Source of the DNA: Drechslerella dactyloides
Lineage: Eukaryota; Ascomycota; Orbiliomycetes; Orbiliales; Orbiliaceae
DNA: 64,000 nucleotides
Direction: 5' to 3'
Assembly: GCA_020064725.1 (NCBI GenBank)
Contig: JAGTWJ010000008.1
Span: 2,624,203 to 2,688,202, forward strand
The notes beneath the pieces were generated by a model that did no database searches, was not told the origin of the DNA, and saw nothing but the letters and a program-made list of their open reading frames with translations. A program made the translations under genes and the position numbers. This document shows, one piece after another, positions 58,921 through 64,000 of the stretch. How positions within the stretch are numbered: position 1 is the stretch's first letter; every line of letters begins with the position of its first letter.

Positions 58921-59540
58921 TGTTACACTTCGGCCCGAGTCAGGGCTGAACGCACTTCACTCTGAAGTCTCTGACTCTCAGTCGCTACTGTACGGGGTTC
59001 TTAGTAGAGGGAGATAAGTATATATCGAGTACAATAGTAACTGTTGGAATAGAGTGTGTAACAACAATAGTAAATAGACTGGCTATTGAGATACTATGGT
59101 TTAGGCGTTGACCGATGAAGTCCAAGAGGAAGTCATCAATCAACCGGTGGGCAGGCTGGTTAAATACATGATGTCTGATACATAGAATAGTAAGATGTGT
59201 TGTGGTGTTGTGCTCACGTGATCGTGAGTCATCGGGACAGCCTCCGCGCCTGGAGAAGGATACTAGAAGTAATATTCCTCTGTGGCGGTGTTTACCCATG
59301 TAGTTCAGGGCTCCATGTAGTCCCGTTGTCCGCATAGTTCCTGTCGTCTATGCAGTTCGATCTATCATGTAGGTTGGTTGTCTATGTAGGATAATCCTAC
59401 ATAGTCGTGTATCCTGTGTAAGAGTCTTCTCCTTGTAGTGCATAGGTACGCCATTACTTCGCGTACTGAGTGGACTGGGTGTCTGTATGGGAATCCGGTC
59501 TATACAGGATATTCGGGTGTTGCGCTGTTATCTCATAACA
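58921..59540 (+). repeat. LTR-like repeat, copy D (best preserved, 620 bp)
   Basis: Begins TGTTACACTTC and ends CTCATAACA, so the termini form the short inverted repeat TGTTA...TAACA typical of LTRs. Contains CACGTGATCGTGAGTCATCG (about 59,214-59,233) and TATACAGGATATTCGGGTG near the end. The 5-base flanks (GTGGA/AGTTC) do not match, so there is no clear target duplication. No internal retrotransposon region adjoins it, making a solo LTR the simplest reading. Confidence 0.75.
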
Positions 59541-59913
59541 AGTTCAGGATATCAAAGTAATACACAAATGTCACAAGGCAGGATGAGGCACTAGTGTGTA
59601 TACAGATTGATACTTAAATTGACCAAGTAATCTGCCGTGATATCTTCTGACAAGAGGAAATCGATACAACACACCTAACTCCGTCTTGATCAATTCATTT
59701 TTGACTAACACAAATCTCTCCGGTGAGTTATTTGAGCTTTCAACATTCATTGATCAATTTATATCCGACATCTATACCATCGGGCAATATTGACGCAACA
59801 TTATATTTGATGCCTAGCACTTTATGCTTCGATTTCTTCTTGGATGGGGTAGATATTTTGGTTAAGTTCATTGATCGTAAGGGCAGCTGCTCACCAGGGG
59901 ACAGCAGATCGTC
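59541..59913. other. Upstream region of the F-box gene
   Basis: Lies between the LTR-like repeat and the F-box ATG. No TATA box that I would defend; transcription could start within or near the LTR-like repeat, which is inference. Confidence 0.3.
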
Positions 59914-60486
59914 ATGGCCATCGGAATTTTAGATCTTCCGAATGAGATTTTGATGAGTATCTCGGAGCATATGAGCTACACGTCGATTCTAGCGCTAAGA
60001 TGGACATGTCATGCTCTATATGGCATACTTCAACAACCAGACATCTATAGCATGACAGATTTACTGGAAATAGAAACATGGCCTTTTTATAATCCCGCTG
60101 GAGACCGCCCTCTTTGCCTCAGACAAGCTTTTCCGTCAAGTAACTTTTTCGCTTGTCATCTCTGTCTGAAGATAAAACGGGCAGAAGGTTTTTCTAACGC
60201 AATGATTAAAGGCAAAAGGGGGAAAATTTCATCTGGTTCGTTGGTGAATAGGGCAAGTCGTTTCTGTATATCATGCGGCATAAATACCGGACGCTATCAA
60301 TCAGGTGTGCAATTCGATTATGGTGGCATTGGCCGTTTGCATGGCATTGTATGTCGATGTTGTGGTAGATTCAGTGACTTTGAGGGTATTAGTCACTTAG
60401 GCCTCTACTATGACTGCCTTTCGAAGAATAACCTATTAGAAGAAGAGTCTGCTACCCACGTCCTCGATGGTTTAGGGTTTCGTTAA
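59914..60486 (+). CDS. F-box protein with Cys-rich C-terminus, 190 aa
   Basis: Intact single-exon gene. Residues 6-42 form an F-box (DLPNEILMSISEHMSYTSIL, then RWTCHALYGIL), which would bind Skp1 in an SCF ubiquitin ligase. The C-terminal half has paired cysteines: CHLC at 81-84, CISC at 118-121, and CRCC at 147-150, with RFCISCGINTGRY. This is the layout of a large family of short fungal F-box proteins with a zinc-binding-like tail and no leucine-rich or WD substrate domain. The ATG at 59914 has a good context (GTCATGG) and starts just before the F-box. Tail-to-tail with the STAND relic on the minus strand (13 bases apart). Confidence 0.88.
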   Translation: MAIGILDLPNEILMSISEHMSYTSILALRWTCHALYGILQQPDIYSMTDLLEIETWPFYNPAGDRPLCLRQAFPSSNFFACHLCLKIKRAEGFSNAMIKGKRGKISSGSLVNRASRFCISCGINTGRYQSGVQFDYGGIGRLHGIVCRCCGRFSDFEGISHLGLYYDCLSKNNLLEEESATHVLDGLGFR

Positions 60487-60499
60487 CTCTTAGCCTAGG

Positions 60500-60894
60500 T
60501 TACAAATCGAGAAGGACATTCTTGCAACTCTTGATAGTATTATAAACAGTCCGAGAAAGCGAACCGAAAAACAAGCTTAGGAACCAAAGCTGCGTTCGTG
60601 GGCCAAGTTCCAATATCTTATGCTGTTTTCCCGAACCCAGCTTGTCCTTGGGCCTCGACAGTTCGGAACAGCAGCCCTTGAGCGCATTCTCGAGCCCCCT
60701 AGATTCGGAGAGTTTTGGCCACTTTGACTGCGAACAAGCCCACGCGCCTGACGAGTTCCTTGACACTGATAACCTCTGTTCGAAGCTCCCCAACATCCCT
60801 TTCAGCATCTTTGATGCCCGAACAGATTTTCCAGCAACCACTAATCCTTGAATCACCGCGATAACACCAGCCGGGCTGGTGATAGCAGATCCAT
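60500..60894 (-). pseudogene. STAND-protein N-terminal domain relic
   Basis: From ATG 60894 the frame starts MDLLSP, shifts to AGVIAVIQGLVVAGK, shifts again to CSGIKDAERDVGELRTEVIS and VKELVRRVG, and ends in the earlier frame with LKGCCSELSRPKDKLGSGKQ, continuing through TVYNTIKSC. This order matches the fungal N-terminal domain found at the head of STAND/NLR and ankyrin proteins (MDPLSITAGVIAVIQ...; ...LxxLxxKLxPGKxxK...). At least three frameshifts in about 400 bases. The rest of the gene is absent, cut off next to the F-box gene. RIP is not involved: composition is normal. Confidence 0.75.
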
Positions 60895-61297
60895 GTTGTG
60901 CAGAGTTCGCTTTTGATGCTCCTCGCGAATCTAGACATAGGACCTCGTTGCGTCACGAAATGCCGGAACGTCGTGCCTTCCCTGCCCTTAAATCCCCGCT
61001 GCTGGCTGTTTCAATAACTCAGCCGCACGAGGCTGCGGCGTAACACCACGTTGTCGGTAAGACGTAGAATTCTGCCTTACATACAGGAGCACGAGGCTGG
61101 GAGGTTTGCGGCACTTTCGGACAATCCCCAGTTTTCTCTATCTACTCGGTGATTCTCTCTCATCTTCCGCTCCGTTTTTCATATTGCGACATCGTCGGAC
61201 TGCGTTTGACGGCCTGCCGCTGAAATTTTGTTTCCACTCTTGGAATCCTCAGTCTGATGAGTTGCAACTCACCCTTAAACTTGGATGATAACTGAGT
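60895..61297. promoter_or_regulatory. Shared upstream interval of two divergent NLR-type genes
   Basis: These 403 bases separate the start of the STAND relic (minus) from the start of the PNP-NACHT gene (plus), so both promoters must lie here. G/C-containing and not RIP-mutated. No TATA box recognised. Confidence 0.4.
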
Positions 61298-63897
61298 ATG
61301 GATTGCAGGCTGGACTGTGAGGATTATACTGTAGGCTGGATATGTGCTTTGTCTGTGGAGTTTATAGCTGTGATTGTTATCCTAGATAAATATCATTAGT
61401 TGCTATTATAACATAAAGAGGATAATAATATATATAAGTTTGGCTAGATAGGCTTATATAATATTATTATTATGTATTTTCTATCTAGAGTATATAGTAT
61501 AATATCTATAGTAAATATTATTATTTAGATATATTAGAGCTTTTTATTTATAAAAACTAAATTAATAGTAGGTATTATTAGTAAAACATTAGTACTGCCA
61601 TAATGTAATATTAGATTGGGTAATATAGTTATGAGTAAGCTAGGGCTAGGGTTTAAAGGTATATTACAATACAATTTTAAAAAAATAGTATAAGAAGATT
61701 GTTTGATTTAAACCAGGATTCTTAATAAGTTATTAAAACAATTCCTGACAGTAATAGTTAAGCTTAAGTTGGAATCTTTGTTATAGTAAAATAATGGAAT
61801 CAACAATATTATTATTAAGTTTCCAAGGAATGGGACTGTTTTTAAGGAGTTTGTCTGCCTATTTAATAATAGTAATTGGTTTTTTTAAGTGGATTATAAT
61901 TATCTTTCTGGAAATAAGTCTTGTAATAGATATAAAGCTGGTAAAGTAGTGGGAAGAGCTCTTTACATGTATAATTAACTATATATTTACTATAGATTGA
62001 TTATATCTAATAACTAGGTTATAAAATACAGTATGACTAGAGATATTTTAATATAGGAATATAGTATATTGTATTTTAAAATAAAGGTAGTAGAGCTAAT
62101 AAATAAATTATTATTACTAGTTATACAAGGCATCTACAATTACTTAGATAATTATAAAAATAAGATATAATAATTTTATATAATATTATTTACTGCTACT
62201 TTTGTGAAGATATTCTTACTTTGGTTGCTGCCTAAAAGTGAGAATGGCCCTATCTGGACTGCTGGTTATTTTATTGATTTGATCCCTAATAGCTGTTAAA
62301 CTGATTCTGGTGAATAGCAGCAAACAATAAGACCAATTGACCTGAAAATATTACACTCAACTTGCCTATTACTGAAGGGGCAGCCTTCGGGAGCTACGCA
62401 GACTAGCATGAGCTGGAGTGTCTGGCTGGGACCCAGGTAGATCTTCTAAATAATATTATATAATGGATAGATAATTTATAAGGGAAAAACATATTCTGAT
62501 TAATTAGTAAAATGGGAACTAAAAAGTCCACTATCTCTTAAATAATTGCTAGGAAATTGTAGAAGAATAAGTAATTTATAGCCAGCTTCTTTTTTAGAAG
62601 AAGCAAAGCTAATCATAGTAACAGTACTTATTTTTTTATTATAATTGTGAGTTAGCTAGTAAATTTTTACTATTATATAATATTAAATATCTAAAAAATA
62701 ATCTAAGCTGATTTAGATATTTTTATAAAAGTATTAAAAGAATAATTTGATAAATTAATCTTATAGTCTCTTTCTAAAACTAAGTCTATATTTTATAGAT
62801 TAAAATTGGTTTTGTTAATTGATATACTGGATAAGTGTAATGGAGGGGAAGATATAAAAATTATTATATATTTATTTGTTTAGTTAAAAGATATATAGTC
62901 TATAGATGTATGGGTATTCTTGACTAGTAGGCCTGACCTGCTGATTTGTCCTATATTTAAGAGATTACCAGAAAGTATATATAAAGATATTATATTATAT
63001 AAAATTCTAAAAATCAAATATAATATATTGTTATTCCTATAATATCAGTTTTCTAAAATATAGGAGAAATACAAGCTCCTTAATATATAGAAAGAGTGTT
63101 CCTATCTACAAAAATGGCCTGGTGATAAGAGGATTTAAAGATTTGTTGGAATAACAATATCTTTATTTATCTATATTATAATATTATATTAGTTTATTAG
63201 AAACAAAAACTAGGATTTTAAAAAATAAATCAAAAAGATTTTTGAATATTAAAGTAATTTTTAGTTATTATAGTTTTAAAAGATGTATCTTCTGATTTTA
63301 GATAAGCTAATAGCAAACCAAAACAAGGCCAAAAAGAGGCAACTAGTTGAGGAGTTTTGATAAATAATTAGAATAATTGTTAATCTTGCTAGTTTGTTGT
63401 CTGTATTATCTTTAGTGCATCTATTATCTATTTTATAGTCTATGGTTAATTGTAGATTAAGGCTGTTGTATTTGGTGTTGGATGTATCTGATAACCACTA
63501 TAAACTAATAAAAATATTTTATTTATTGTTCTATAATTTTCTTCTGGATTGATTTCTCTAATGAAAGAGTCTCTTTTGGGTAAATAAAAAAGAATTACAT
63601 AGTATAATTGCTGGTAAGTATATTGAACTGATGTTAGATTCTACAGAACTCAAAAAAAACATGTGTAACCTATATTTTCTTGGAATATTCTGATTAGAGA
63701 TTAATTGAGGGTTAATTGAAAAATATCTATTATTGGAATTCTGATATGCTTGCTGTTGTTAGGTATATTACCTAGTAAGAAGTGGCTATTGTTTGATTGA
63801 TAATGGTTAAATCTATTAATTTCTTTAGAAGTATCTGCTGTACTGGCTTGAGGTAACTAGTCTTTTAAATCTAATATTTGAAGTATTTGAGGCAGTA
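61298..63897 (+). pseudogene. PNP-NACHT NLR-type STAND gene, RIP-mutated and truncated by the telomere
   Basis: NLR-type signal NTPases act in fungal non-self recognition and programmed cell death. ATG 61298 starts MDCRLDCEDYTVGWICALSV, the start of a PNP_UDP (nucleoside phosphorylase-like) domain. Its later motifs are IRLGNIVMSK, NQVIKYSMTRD (stop at the Q) and VIQGIYNYLDNYKNK. An 80-base intron follows (62238-62317, GTGAGA...AATAG, phase 1). Exon 2 begins the NACHT module: LPITEGAAFGSYAD, the damaged P-loop SKMGTKKSTIS (codon ~377), LIDILDKCNGGEDI (Walker B, ~482) and LTSRPDL (~516). Then come CSYLQKWPGDKRI, LRLLYLVLDVSDNHYK and LLYWLEVTSLL. The frame holds with no indel for 840 codons. At least 25 in-frame stops, nearly all explicable as CAA/CAG/TGG/CGA changed by C-to-T or G-to-A, inactivate it. 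Coding sequence stops exactly where telomeric repeat begins; the C-terminal repeat domain is missing. Confidence 0.9.
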
Positions 63898-64000
63898 GGT
63901 TAGGTTAGGGTTAGGTTAGTTAGTTAGGTTAGTTAGGTTAGTTAGGTTAGGTTTGTTAGGTTAGGTTAGGGTTAGGGTTAGGGTTAGGTTAGGTTAGGGT
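63896..64000 (+). repeat. Telomeric repeat array, chromosome right end
   Basis: About 105 bases of TTAGGG with many shorter TTAGG and TTAG units and one TTTG. The G-rich strand runs outward, as required for the 3' end of the right arm. Only about five full TTAGGG units are present. The array continues to the last base of the window. Confidence 0.95.

Noticed and set aside
58921..59540. Complete retrotransposon flanked by two LTR-like copies (A to D)
   Set aside because: The interval between copies contains ordinary genes and relics, no gag/pol motifs, and copy B is inverted; solo LTR-like repeats explain it better.
1..64000. Starship-type giant element, CRISPR array, tRNA or rRNA genes
   Set aside because: No tyrosine-recombinase captain, no regular spaced repeats and no tRNA-like or rRNA-like sequence could be found by eye.

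Overview
This is the right-hand end of a chromosome from a filamentous ascomycete (Pezizomycotina). The last ~105 bases are TTAGGG-type telomeric repeats reading outward. The window also carries Fot1/pogo-type DNA transposons, a telomere-linked RecQ helicase relic, a CFEM protein, short spliceosomal introns, and long A/T-saturated tracts whose hidden reading frames are broken almost only by TAA/TAG/TGA codons. That last feature is the signature of repeat-induced point mutation (RIP). I cannot name the species.

There are three compartments. (1) 1-30,057 is an RIP-type A/T desert packed with DNA transposons of one superfamily: a 249-bp MITE with mismatched ends, two almost identical 1.07-kb fold-back elements in opposite orientation, and three copies of a 1.89-kb pogo-like transposon. 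One of those copies sits nested inside another, and one (20,422-22,313) is still readable. A degraded PIF1-type helicase lies near 12.1-13.0 kb. (2) 30,058-61,297 has ordinary base composition and a mix of live-looking and decayed genes. The live-looking genes are a CFEM membrane protein, a five-exon gene of unknown function, a 331-residue protein of unknown function, a Cys-rich single-pass membrane protein, a secreted coiled-coil protein built by exon duplication, and a small F-box protein. The relics are a telomere-linked RecQ helicase, a UDP-glycosyltransferase and a STAND N-terminal domain, all decayed by frameshifts. Four copies of an LTR-like repeat (TGTTAC...ATAACA) are scattered through it. 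(3) 61,298-64,000 holds a PNP-NACHT (NLR-type) gene, readable in one frame across a single intron and riddled with RIP stops. It runs straight into the telomeric repeat, so the telomere has replaced its 3' part.

The strongest discovery is this telomere-truncated, RIP-killed NLR. It is arranged head-to-head with a frameshifted STAND N-domain gene across a 403-bp interval. The window as a whole looks like a fast-turnover subtelomere for secreted or membrane proteins and self/non-self recognition genes. No biosynthetic cluster, CRISPR array or tRNA was seen. All family names come from reading motifs by eye; no database search was run.
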